From Moheibacter sp035515075 (GTDB lineage: Bacteria; Bacteroidota; Bacteroidia; Flavobacteriales; Weeksellaceae): a DNA stretch of 64,000 nucleotides. Below, piece by piece: positions 1-6,817 of this stretch (position 1 is its first letter; each line of letters begins with the position of its first letter). Both the position numbers and the translations under genes were made by a program. The notes below the pieces were generated by a model. That model was not told where the DNA came from, ran no database searches, and saw only the letters and a list, made by a program, of their open reading frames with translations. Where the stretch lies: positions 1 to 64,000 of the forward strand of contig DATJBZ010000029.1 in the NCBI GenBank assembly GCA_035515075.1. The letters are read 5' to 3'.

Positions 1-1
1 G

Positions 2-130
2 GGATCTGAAAAGAAGAAAGATAGCCAGTCTGAAGTTGATTTGGAGAAGCTTTACAGTAAAATTGGACGTCTGGAGATGGAGCGTGATTTTTTAAAAAAA
101 AGCTTGAACAAATTGGGTCACTCGATATGA
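2..130 (+). pseudogene. IS3-family transposase OrfA, C-terminal fragment
   Basis: Forty-two codons, open at the left window edge, end in TGA at 128-130. The peptide has the charged coiled-coil tail of IS3 OrfA proteins: EKLYSKIGRLEMERDFLKKS followed by LNKLG. In this family that tail is a leucine-zipper oligomerisation segment behind a helix-turn-helix that would lie left of the window. The stop overlaps the orfB ATG by 4 bp, the position where IS3 elements make the OrfAB fusion by frameshifting. Whether the missing N-terminal part is intact cannot be judged here. Family assignment is firm from the sequence pattern; the pseudogene call rests on the broken partner frame. Confidence 0.65.
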
Positions 131-261
131 AACGTCAGCTTATAGACCTAGACTCCGATCTATCTCTTAATGTTCAATTGGGACTCTTGAACCTTTCGAA
201 AGGTAGTTTTTATTACGTTCCCAAAGGAGAACCAAAGGACAGATACCAAAAAGCAGCATAA
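127..261 (+). pseudogene. IS3-family transposase OrfB, N-terminal fragment
   Basis: The frame starts MKRQLIDLDS and contains LGLLNLSKGSFYYVPKGEP. This matches the start of IS3 OrfB proteins, where an SxxYYxPKGE motif precedes the integrase core. Homology stops at about residue 38 and a TAA closes the frame at 259-261, roughly 240 residues short of a normal OrfB with its DDE triad. No other frame downstream continues the protein, so the loss is a deletion rather than a simple frameshift. It is inactive and marks an old insertion next to the phosphate operon. Confidence 0.65.
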
Positions 262-532
262 ATGTCAATTAAGAAAAACTTATTACTGGTCTAAGAAATC
301 GAGGTAGTATCAGTTCATCGTTACGACACGTTTGTGCTTCGTGTATGCCTGCCAACATTCCATTTTTCAAATACAATTGCATTGGTAAAATGATGATTTG
401 AATTTATTTGTTTTTATCGATTCATTGTGTTTTATTTTATCATTGATTTTTACTTACCAATACACTTAGGTTTAACACATATATAACAATAGCATAACCT
501 GGATGTTGTGAAAAATGCAGTGTTTTGCATCA

Positions 533-1408
533 ATGAAAAAAATGAAAATATTCTTTGGAAATGCATTCCTTATTTTCGCTTCATTTTTGCTGTTTTCATG
601 TGGAGACAAAGACCACTCTATCAAAATGAAAGGTTCAGATACAGAAGTGAATTTGGCGGTCAACTTAGCAGAGAAATACACCCAAATTGATCAGAATTTT
701 AGCATCGCTATTTCAGGCGGTGGATCGGGCATTGGCATTACTTCTTTGTTGAATGGTCAAGCGGACATCGCCAATTCTTCTCGCCCTTTGTCAGCCAATG
801 AAATTGCACAGTTTGAAGAGAATAACATTCAATTGCGCACCGTGGTTTTTGCCGAAGATGCGACTGCTTTTGTCGTACACAGAGATTTGCCCATTGATGC
901 AATAGACATTGCGACCTTGGCCAAAATCATGGACGGCACCATTCAGAATTGGAAAGAACTTACTACAGTGGATTTGCCGATTAACATCTATGGTCGTCAA
1001 AGCAGCTCAGGAACGCATTCATTCATCAAAAAGAAATTAAAAATAGAGTTTTCCAATGCCGCCAAAGAAATGACAGGCAATGCGCAAATTTTAGAAGGGA
1101 TCAAGACCGATAAGTCGGGCATAGGCTATGTCGGTGCAGGATACATTTCTCATGAAACCGAAAGCAATCCAACGGTAAAGGTGTTGAGCATCAAAGCATC
1201 GGAGAACGAACCTGCTTATTCGCCCATTGATGCAACAGCGATCAATAACAGTCTGTATTTTTTTCAAAGACCACTGTACCAATTTATTTTGGAAGATTCA
1301 TGGAAAAAGGTGCAACCTTTCATTGAATTTGAAAATGGCGCAATTGGCAAACGACTGATTGAAGAGCACGGATATTATATCATTGAACAACCACAAGATG
1401 AATTATAA
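533..1408 (+). CDS. pstS: Phosphate ABC transporter substrate-binding lipoprotein PstS
   Basis: Captures phosphate outside the inner membrane and hands it to the PstCA channel. The ATG at 533 is preferred over the in-frame ATG at 515 because it gives a compact signal peptide ending in the lipobox LLFSC (Cys23), so the mature protein should be lipid-anchored. The PBP-like domain shows KGSDTEVNL near the start of the mature chain, the glycine/serine loop ISGGGSGIG, and RQSSSGTHSF. In PstS proteins such loops contact the phosphate oxygens. About 291 residues is normal length. It is the first gene of pstSCAB, and its end overlaps pstC by 11 bp. Molybdate or another oxyanion is not excluded by sequence alone, but the pst gene order favours phosphate. 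Confidence 0.88.
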   Translation: MKKMKIFFGNAFLIFASFLLFSCGDKDHSIKMKGSDTEVNLAVNLAEKYTQIDQNFSIAISGGGSGIGITSLLNGQADIANSSRPLSANEIAQFEENNIQLRTVVFAEDATAFVVHRDLPIDAIDIATLAKIMDGTIQNWKELTTVDLPINIYGRQSSSGTHSFIKKKLKIEFSNAAKEMTGNAQILEGIKTDKSGIGYVGAGYISHETESNPTVKVLSIKASENEPAYSPIDATAINNSLYFFQRPLYQFILEDSWKKVQPFIEFENGAIGKRLIEEHGYYIIEQPQDEL

Positions 1409-2288
1409 AGTTAGAATTGGTTTAGACATTGCTTTCAAATATATTTTTAAAGCAACAGGGCTTTTGGTACTTTGTTTATTGGGCGGAATTTTGGCGATGC
1501 TCATTTACAATTCTATTTCATTCTTTATGGATGTGAAACCTTTGGATTTCATCACCGGAATGGAGTGGAATCCTACAGCCAAACAACCCGCATTTGGGAT
1601 GATCCCATTGATTTTAAGTACGACCCTTGTGACATTTGGTGCGATGTTGATTGCCATTCCATTGGGCATCGGCACGGCAGCTTTTATTTCGGAATATGCG
1701 AGCAGTCGCTTGAAAAATATTCTCAAACCAGCCATTGAAATGTTGGCCGCCGTTCCTTCTGTGGTCATTGGATTTTTAGGCATTGTGGTGTTGAGTCCTG
1801 GCATTGCAGATTTGGCTGGATTGCCGAATGGATTGAACGCGTTGAATGGTGCCATTTTGTTGGCTGTCATGGCTTTGCCAACGATCATCACCATTGCTGA
1901 AGACGCCATCCATGCGGTGCCCAAAACTTACAAAGAGGCGAGTTATGGCGTAGGTGCCAACAAATGGCAAACTTTGCGAAAAGTAGTCATTCCTGCTGCA
2001 GCACCCGGTATCATCTCGGCGATCATGTTGGGTGTTGGTCGAGCGATTGGAGAAACCATGACCGTTTTGATGGCGACGGGTAATGCTGCTTTGATTCCTA
2101 CAGGTTTTTTTGATTCGGTCAAAACCATGACGGCAACCATCGCAATTGAAATGGGAGAAGTGCCGTACCAAACCACTCACTACTATGGATTGTATGCATT
2201 GGCGACTGTCCTCTTCTTCATGACTTTGTTGGCCAATTTGGTCGGAGAATATTTTATCAACAGATTAAGAAAATACAATGCTTCATAA
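1398..2288 (+). CDS. pstC: Phosphate ABC transporter permease PstC
   Basis: Inner-membrane half of the phosphate channel, partner of PstA. The ATG at 1398 lies inside the end of pstS and gives a 296-residue protein starting MNYKVRIGLD. Six hydrophobic segments are visible. The cytoplasmic coupling loop EASYGVGANKWQTLRKVV, followed by the conserved GRAIGETM, is the permease EAA-type motif that docks on the ATPase. The periplasmic loop is short, as in flavobacterial homologues. Both ends overlap neighbouring genes by 11 bp (ATGAATTATAA with pstS, ATGCTTCATAA with pstA), so translation is probably coupled along the operon. Confidence 0.9.
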   Translation: MNYKVRIGLDIAFKYIFKATGLLVLCLLGGILAMLIYNSISFFMDVKPLDFITGMEWNPTAKQPAFGMIPLILSTTLVTFGAMLIAIPLGIGTAAFISEYASSRLKNILKPAIEMLAAVPSVVIGFLGIVVLSPGIADLAGLPNGLNALNGAILLAVMALPTIITIAEDAIHAVPKTYKEASYGVGANKWQTLRKVVIPAAAPGIISAIMLGVGRAIGETMTVLMATGNAALIPTGFFDSVKTMTATIAIEMGEVPYQTTHYYGLYALATVLFFMTLLANLVGEYFINRLRKYNAS

Positions 2289-3135
2289 AAAATTTAGACT
2301 ATCAGCTCTTGTAGAGTGGGGAACATTGGTAGGAACTACGTTGATTGTCTGTTTTTTCCTGGTGGTCATCATTTTAGAAATCGTGCTCAAAGGAGTGGGC
2401 AGTTTGTCTTGGGAGTTCATTTCGACCATTCCCAAAGAAGGCATGACCAAAGGTGGAATTTTGACGCCAATCATTGGGACGGTTTTGATTACTTTGATTA
2501 CGGCAGCATTCAGCATTCCATTTGGGATTTTTTGTGCGATTTATTTGAATGAATATGCAGAAAATAACTGGCTGACCAAAACCATTCGCGCAGCCATTCG
2601 TAATTTATCGGGTGTACCTTCCATCATTTATGGATTGTTTGGTTTGGCATTGTTTGTTCAAGCCATGCAATTGGGCACTTCGTTGCTTGCTGCCGGATTG
2701 ACTTTGGGCTTGTTGTCTCTGCCTTACATCATCACAACGACAGAAGAGGCTTTGATGCAAATCCCGAACAGTACGAGAGAAGCTTCTCTGGCTGTCGGTG
2801 CAACGAAATTTGAAACCATCAAAAATGTAGTGATTCCTTCTGCTGTACCTGGTATTTTGACCGGTGTGGTTTTGACGTTGTCGAGAGCAGCAGGGGAGAC
2901 CGCACCGATTTTATTTACGGGTGCTGCATTTTACATCAGCGATACCAATGGTTATCTCAACCAAGAATTCATGGCATTGCCTTATCATTTGTACATGTTA
3001 TCCACTCAACACCAATCGATCGAAGAAGTGAGACCCATCGCTTATGGGACGGCTTTGGTATTGATTGTTGTGGTGTTTTTACTCAACCTAAGCGCATTTT
3101 ATTTGCGATTTAAATTCAGAAAAAATGAAAACTAA
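2278..3135 (+). CDS. pstA: Phosphate ABC transporter permease PstA
   Basis: Second membrane subunit of the phosphate importer, 285 residues. It has six predicted membrane spans and the family's coupling loop VGATKFETIKNVVIPSA around residues 175-195, then SRAAGETAPILFTGAAF, a characteristic PstA stretch near the last spans. The start codon lies in the last 11 bp of pstC, and the last 11 bp contain the pstB start (ATGAAAACTAA). Length and motifs are normal. No regulatory sequence is needed ahead of it because it sits inside a tightly packed operon. Confidence 0.9.
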   Translation: MLHKKFRLSALVEWGTLVGTTLIVCFFLVVIILEIVLKGVGSLSWEFISTIPKEGMTKGGILTPIIGTVLITLITAAFSIPFGIFCAIYLNEYAENNWLTKTIRAAIRNLSGVPSIIYGLFGLALFVQAMQLGTSLLAAGLTLGLLSLPYIITTTEEALMQIPNSTREASLAVGATKFETIKNVVIPSAVPGILTGVVLTLSRAAGETAPILFTGAAFYISDTNGYLNQEFMALPYHLYMLSTQHQSIEEVRPIAYGTALVLIVVVFLLNLSAFYLRFKFRKNEN

Positions 3136-3871
3136 ATTATCTGCAGAACAATTGAACATCAGTTTTGGGAGCAAGCAAGTGCTCAAAAATGTCAATGTTC
3201 ACTTTGAAGAAAATAAGATCACGGCATTGATCGGCCCTTCTGGCTGTGGAAAAAGTACTTTGCTGAGAAGTTTCAATCGGATGCATGATTTGGTGCCTTA
3301 TGCCAAAATTCAAGGCTCTTTGAAATTGGAAGACACGGACATTTATTCCAAAAACATTCCAGTGACGGAGGTTCGAAAACGCATTGGCATGGTGTTTCAA
3401 AAAGCGAATCCTTTTCCAAAAAGCATTTATGACAACATTGCCTATGGTTTGAAAATCAATAATCTTCCTTGTAACAAAGGCGTGATCGAAAAAGCTTTGA
3501 CAGAAGCGTTTTTGTGGGATGAAGTGAAAGATGATTTAAAGATGCCAGCACATCGTTTGTCAGGTGGACAACAGCAGCGTCTTTGCATTGCCAGAGCCGT
3601 TGCACTACGACCTGAAGTGATTTTGATGGATGAACCTTGTTCGGCTTTGGATCCGGTCAGTACGATTAAAATTGAAGAGTTGATCCTGCATTTGAAGAAA
3701 AAATATACCATTGCGATCGTGACACACAACATGCAACAAGCCCAACGCATCGCGGACCATACCTATTTTCTGTATTTGGGTGAAGTCAAAGAAAGTGGAC
3801 CTACCCAACTTCTTTTTGAACAACCGAAACATGAAATGACGAAAAATTACATCAACGGTGTTTTTGGTTAA
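3125..3871 (+). CDS. pstB: Phosphate ABC transporter ATP-binding protein PstB
   Basis: ATPase that powers PstCA. All catalytic elements are visible in 248 residues: Walker A GPSGCGKST (37-45), Q-loop FQ (91-92), signature LSGGQQQR (145-152), Walker B VILMDEP with Asp169/Glu170, and the switch histidine in IVTHN. This is the usual PstB length and order. It closes the operon: no phoU follows, although phoU commonly sits after pstB, and no phoB/phoR pair is in the window. The 237 bp downstream (to 4108) contain only the promoter region of the sulfur gene set. Confidence 0.93.
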   Translation: MKTKLSAEQLNISFGSKQVLKNVNVHFEENKITALIGPSGCGKSTLLRSFNRMHDLVPYAKIQGSLKLEDTDIYSKNIPVTEVRKRIGMVFQKANPFPKSIYDNIAYGLKINNLPCNKGVIEKALTEAFLWDEVKDDLKMPAHRLSGGQQQRLCIARAVALRPEVILMDEPCSALDPVSTIKIEELILHLKKKYTIAIVTHNMQQAQRIADHTYFLYLGEVKESGPTQLLFEQPKHEMTKNYINGVFG

Positions 3872-4044
3872 TTGAAATTGTCAGTGGCTGTTCAATTACC
3901 AATAATTACCTTATTGGACAATCATCGTTTGATCAAATTGTTGAAGAAACGAGGTTTTCAATTGGACAAAAGCATCAACAATCAAGGAGCAACTTTGCTG
4001 TGTTAGCTCAAATTGAACAATGGATCTTGCCTTTTGTCAAGTAT

Positions 4045-4058
4045 GTAACAAAAGTTAC
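4045..4058 (+). promoter_or_regulatory. Operator palindrome GTAAC-N4-GTTAC, site 1
   Basis: GTAAC AAAA GTTAC is a perfect 5-bp inverted repeat with a 4-bp spacer, the geometry of Crp/Fnr-family sites. Its centre lies 29.5 bp before a GATTTTTG element and 57.5 bp before the ATG at 4109. The same palindrome recurs at 5735 and 6741. The regulator gene downstream (5086-5718) is the obvious candidate to bind it, which would make this operon autoregulated. Binding itself is inferred. Confidence 0.7.
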
Positions 4059-4080
4059 CTTTGAATGATAAAATTCTACT

Positions 4081-4088
4081 GATTTTTG
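4081..4088 (+). promoter_or_regulatory. -7 promoter element of the YeeE-Crp operon
   Basis: GATTTTTG differs from TAnnTTTG only at the first base. It ends 20 bp before the ATG at 4109. The first base is 29.5 bp from the operator centre, which would place the operator near -41.5 and is consistent with class II activation of a weak core promoter. A competing perfect element, TACCTTTG at 4056-4063 with TTTTG 19 bp upstream, overlaps the operator and would instead be blocked by a bound protein. Confidence 0.5.
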
Positions 4089-4108
4089 CTTTTTTAAATT
4101 CAAAAAAT

Positions 4109-4657
4109 ATGCACTGGATTTTAGAACCTTGGCCTTGGTACATTGGTGGGCCGATCATTGCGCTGGTCATGATTGCGCTAATTTATATGGGAAAGAGCTT
4201 CGGCTTTTCTTCGAATTTTCGAACCTTGTGTGCCGCGATGGGTGCTGGCAAAAGTTGTTCTTTCTTTGATTTCAATTGGAAAGCACAAAAATGGAATTTG
4301 CTATTTCTATTGGGCGCTGTTTTGGGCGGATGGATTGCAGCACATGGATTGTCTGACAATCAAATTCCTGAAATTTCCGCTGCTACGACACAGTATCTCA
4401 AAGAATTGGGCTTTGAAAGTGTAGGGAAAAGCTACAGCCCAACAGAGCTGTTCAATAGTTGGAATCCTAAAAGCATTGGTATCTTGGTTGTTGGAGGGCT
4501 GTTGATTGGCTTTGGCACGCGCTACGCTGGAGGTTGTACTTCGGGGCATGCGATTTCAGGTTTGAGTGATTTGCAAATTCCTTCATTGATTGCGGTCATT
4601 GGTTTTTTCATTGGTGGACTCTTGATGGTTCACGTTTTGTTTCCTTTAATTTTTTAA
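4109..4657 (+). CDS. YeeE/YedE family sulfur-compound transport protein
   Basis: Membrane protein of the YeeE/YedE (thiosulfate or sulfane-sulfur uptake) superfamily, 182 residues. The ATG at 4109 is chosen over an in-frame TTG at 4061 because it opens directly with MHWILEPWPWYIGG, the family's start, and leaves room for the promoter. The hallmark GTRYAGGCTSGHAISG (Cys143) is present, plus Cys41 in TLCAAMG and Cys50. In this superfamily such cysteines relay sulfur through the channel. It is half the size of fused YeeE proteins and pairs with the next gene (4-bp gap) to supply both halves. Substrate is inferred from family and neighbours. Confidence 0.8.
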   Translation: MHWILEPWPWYIGGPIIALVMIALIYMGKSFGFSSNFRTLCAAMGAGKSCSFFDFNWKAQKWNLLFLLGAVLGGWIAAHGLSDNQIPEISAATTQYLKELGFESVGKSYSPTELFNSWNPKSIGILVVGGLLIGFGTRYAGGCTSGHAISGLSDLQIPSLIAVIGFFIGGLLMVHVLFPLIF

Positions 4658-4661
4658 TGAG

Positions 4662-5075
4662 ATGAGAAGTATATTGTATATCGCATTGGGCGTAATTTTT
4701 GGCATTACCATGTACAAAGCAGAAACGGCATCGTGGTTTAGAATTGTAGAAATGTTTCAATTTCAATCGTTTCACATGTATGGATTCATCGGTTCGGCTT
4801 TGCTTATTGGCGTTGTAGCCATTCAAATCATCAAAAGAAAAAACAGCAAAGACATGGATGGTCAGTTGATTTCCATTTCACCCAAAGAGAAGTCGATCAC
4901 AAGGTATTTGTTGGGTGGTATTGCATTTGGTTTGGGATGGGCTTTGATCGGTGCTTGTCCAGGTCCTATTTTTGTTTTGCTCGGCGCAGGAACTTATTCA
5001 ATTTTAATTGTAATTTTATCTGCATTAACGGGGACTTGGTTGTACGGTATTTTGAGAGAGAAATTGCCCCACTAA
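4662..5075 (+). CDS. DUF6691/YeeE-like membrane protein (second half of the sulfur transporter)
   Basis: A 137-residue integral membrane protein with about four hydrophobic segments. The motif GLGWALIGACPGPIFVLLG (Cys99) is the counterpart of the AGGCTSGH signature in the preceding gene. The two small proteins are regularly found as a pair in Bacteroidota and Proteobacteria sulfur clusters and probably form one transporter. The ATG at 4662 follows the previous stop by 4 bp, and the regulator gene starts 10 bp after its own stop, so the three genes form one operon. Direction and exact sulfur species cannot be told from sequence. Confidence 0.78.
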   Translation: MRSILYIALGVIFGITMYKAETASWFRIVEMFQFQSFHMYGFIGSALLIGVVAIQIIKRKNSKDMDGQLISISPKEKSITRYLLGGIAFGLGWALIGACPGPIFVLLGAGTYSILIVILSALTGTWLYGILREKLPH

Positions 5076-5085
5076 ACATGACAAT

Positions 5086-5718
5086 ATGTTGGACAAAAAA
5101 TTGCTACTGAAGCATTTTCAATCTTTATTTGAGGAGGATTTGTTGGATGAAATGGTTGAAATTGGACAAATCAAATCGTTTGAAGCAAATGAAATTTTGA
5201 TTGAACTGGACCAAAGCATCACCCACATGCCGCTGTTGTTGCATGGTGCCATTAAAATCATGCGGGACGATGAAAATGATGGAGAATTGCTTTTGTATTA
5301 TTTGGAAAAAGGAGACACCTGTGCCATGACGATGTCTTGTTGTTTGGGAAAGAAAATCAGCAACATTCGCGCTACCGCAGAAACGGATGGTGAAATGATT
5401 TTCATTCCAGTACAGAAAATGGACGAATGGTTGGCCCGTTATCCTTCTTGGCGTGCATTTGTGTTCAATAGTTACCAAGATCGTTTGGATGAAATGCTGC
5501 GTTCGATTGACAATTTGGCGTTCAACGATTCCAAAGGAAGATTGACCCATTATTTGATTGAAGTCGCCAGCGTCAACCAATCGCGTGTCATCAATAAAAC
5601 CCATGCTGAAATTGCTTATGAGCTCAATACTTCACGTGTGGTGGTTTCAAGGCTGTTAAAGGTGTTGGAAAAAGAAGGTTTTTTGGACCAACAGCGCAAC
5701 AGCATTTGCATTTTATAA
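5086..5718 (+). CDS. Crp/Fnr-family transcriptional regulator of the sulfur cluster
   Basis: A 210-residue regulator: an N-terminal cyclic-nucleotide-binding-like beta-roll (about 15-125), a dimerisation helix, and a C-terminal winged helix-turn-helix in which KTHAEIAYELNTSRVVVSRL (about 173-192) holds the recognition helix. The cAMP-contact signature of Crp is absent. Instead three cysteines sit close together (Cys79, Cys85, Cys86 in TCAMTMSCC), suggesting a thiol or persulfide sensor. There is no Fnr-type N-terminal cysteine cluster. It lies third in an operon with the two YeeE proteins. The palindrome GTAAC-N4-GTTAC precedes this operon and the two flanking sulfur units, so it most likely activates all three, including itself. 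Ligand and sign of regulation are inferred. Confidence 0.85.
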   Translation: MLDKKLLLKHFQSLFEEDLLDEMVEIGQIKSFEANEILIELDQSITHMPLLLHGAIKIMRDDENDGELLLYYLEKGDTCAMTMSCCLGKKISNIRATAETDGEMIFIPVQKMDEWLARYPSWRAFVFNSYQDRLDEMLRSIDNLAFNDSKGRLTHYLIEVASVNQSRVINKTHAEIAYELNTSRVVVSRLLKVLEKEGFLDQQRNSICIL

Positions 5719-5734
5719 GCCCAGTTTTTCAAAT

Positions 5735-5748
5735 GTAACAAATGTTAC
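5735..5748 (+). promoter_or_regulatory. Operator palindrome GTAAC-N4-GTTAC, site 2
   Basis: GTAAC AAAT GTTAC. The centre is 29.5 bp before GAATTTTG (5771-5778) and 57.5 bp before the ATG at 5799, exactly the distances found at site 1. It controls the TauE-like pseudogene and probably the thioredoxin gene behind it. Confidence 0.7.
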
Positions 5749-5770
5749 GCGCGATGTCTTTTCATTGGTG

Positions 5771-5778
5771 GAATTTTG
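5771..5778 (+). promoter_or_regulatory. -7 promoter element of the TauE-thioredoxin unit
   Basis: GAATTTTG, one mismatch to TAnnTTTG at the same first position as in the YeeE promoter, ending 20 bp before the ATG. TAATTTTT at 5784-5791 is an alternative but breaks the common spacing. Confidence 0.45.
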
Positions 5779-5798
5779 CAGTCTAATTTTTCACAACA

Positions 5799-6333
5799 AT
5801 GGAAATCATCGGATTCATTTTGACTTTGTTCATCGGTTTGTTGATCGGCTTATTAGGTGGTGGCGGCAGCATTTTGACTGTGCCTTCGGTTTTGTCCTTG
5901 TATTGGATCAGAGCCTATGCATTGCCAGCAATTCCCAAGTATTTTGTGCTATTTGGAATTTCAATTGAGAAAAATATGGCGATGATGGTGTTTTTTCAAT
6001 GTTGATGCTGTTGGCAGGAGCTTACATGATGGAGGATTTATCATCGTGCCCATTTTGATGGTTTTTGGGAAAATGAATCCCAAACAAGCGGTAGTCAACT
6101 CTCTGTTTCTCATCGGCGTCAAATCCTTGATTGGATTTTTGGTTTCGCACAATTTGATGGAATTGGACCTTGTGCTATTGGGGAAATTGTTGTTGATTGT
6201 TCTACTAGGCATGTATTTTGGTAGAAAGCTTCACCAGAAAATTGAGGCACAGCGGTTGAAAACTATTTTCGGCTATTTTGTTCTGGGCATGGGCTTTTTT
6301 ATCTTGCTCAAAGAATGGATGGCGATAAATTGA
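5799..6333 (+). pseudogene. Broken TauE/SafE-type sulfite/organosulfonate exporter
   Basis: Three blocks of a TauE/SafE membrane protein lie in three different frames. Block 1 (5799 to about 5996) opens MEIIGFILTLFIGLLIGL then GGGGSILTVP and jumps straight to LPAIPKYFVLFG...MAMMVFF. Block 2 (about 5999-6030) reads MLMLLAGAYMM. Block 3 (6031-6333) reads GGFIIVPILMVFGKMNPKQA through to the last spans. Compared with the roughly 250-265 residues usual for the family, the membrane spans between the first GGGG motif and the PAIP loop, and those before the second GGGF motif, are missing. At least two deletions and two frameshifts have occurred. The promoter and operator in front remain intact. A sequencing error could explain one shift but not the missing segments. 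Confidence 0.8.
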
Positions 6334-6411
6334 TCCAAAAAAAATGAAACCAGAGATGGCGTGTTTCAATCAACATAAAAAAAAGAATATTAACGAATAA
6401 AATAACAAATT

Positions 6412-6705
6412 ATGACTTTTCAAGAAATCATTCAACAAGAAAAACCAGTTTTAGTCGATTTTTTCGCCACTTGGTGTGGCCCTTGTAAAATGCAAGAACC
6501 GATATTGGAAGAAGTAAAACAACGCTTGGGCGATCAAATTTCTATTCTAAAAGTAGACATTGACCAAAACCAACAAGTGGCGAGTCAATACAAAATTCGC
6601 AGTGTTCCGACTTTGATCATTTTCAAACAAGGAGAAATTCGCTGGCGACAATCGGGCGTTTTTCCAGCCAATGAATTGGAACGTTTGCTGAAAGAAAGCA
6701 TTTAA
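6412..6705 (+). CDS. Thioredoxin
   Basis: A 97-residue single-domain thioredoxin with the active site WCGPC (Cys22, Cys25) and the cis-proline loop SVPT (Pro66). No signal peptide is present, so it acts in the cytoplasm as a thiol reductant. It lies 78 bp after the TauE-like pseudogene with no promoter of its own that I can see, and 112 bp before the persulfide dioxygenase gene. In this setting it could reduce protein persulfides or recycle sulfane sulfur from the rhodanese domain. That role is inferred from position; the enzyme class is clear. Confidence 0.88.
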   Translation: MTFQEIIQQEKPVLVDFFATWCGPCKMQEPILEEVKQRLGDQISILKVDIDQNQQVASQYKIRSVPTLIIFKQGEIRWRQSGVFPANELERLLKESI

Positions 6706-6740
6706 AATGCACCTTGAAAAAGCGCATGAATGGCTGTTGG

Positions 6741-6754
6741 GTAACTTTTGTTAC
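6741..6754 (+). promoter_or_regulatory. Operator palindrome GTAAC-N4-GTTAC, site 3
   Basis: GTAAC TTTT GTTAC. The centre is 29.5 bp before TATTTTTG at 6777-6784, the same spacing as at sites 1 and 2, and 70.5 bp before the ATG of the MBL-rhodanese gene. Confidence 0.7.
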
Positions 6755-6776
6755 ACAAAGCACGGCGCAAAATGGC

Positions 6777-6784
6777 TATTTTTG
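6777..6784 (+). promoter_or_regulatory. -7 promoter element of the MBL-rhodanese gene
   Basis: TATTTTTG is a perfect TAnnTTTG element, 33 bp before the ATG at 6818. With a start site about 4-5 bp further on, the operator at 6741 would be centred near -41.5. Confidence 0.65.
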
Positions 6785-6817
6785 AAACCATTCAAACTGA
6801 AATAAAAAATAAATTAT

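Larger units (their letters stand above)
1..261 (+). mobile_element. Remnant of an IS3-family insertion sequence
   Basis: Two overlapping reading frames match the end of an IS3-type orfA and the beginning of orfB, joined by an ATGA overlap, which is the usual IS3 arrangement. The orfB frame stops after 44 codons, and nothing resembling the DDE integrase core follows, so the element cannot be functional as seen. The upstream part lies outside the window. No terminal inverted repeat or target duplication could be located at the right side. Bases 262-532 are AT-rich and hold no gene I can support. Confidence 0.7.

Noticed and set aside
4032..4063. TTTTG-N19-TACCTTTG as the promoter of the YeeE operon
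   Set aside because: It is a good match but overlaps the operator and breaks the spacing shared by all three units; kept only as an alternative in which the regulator would repress.
3868..4066. Stop-free stretch of about 66 codons after pstB, considered as a phoU or other gene remnant
   Set aside because: It has no ATG and no recognisable motif, and it contains the operator of the sulfur operon; in AT-rich DNA a run of this length can be chance.
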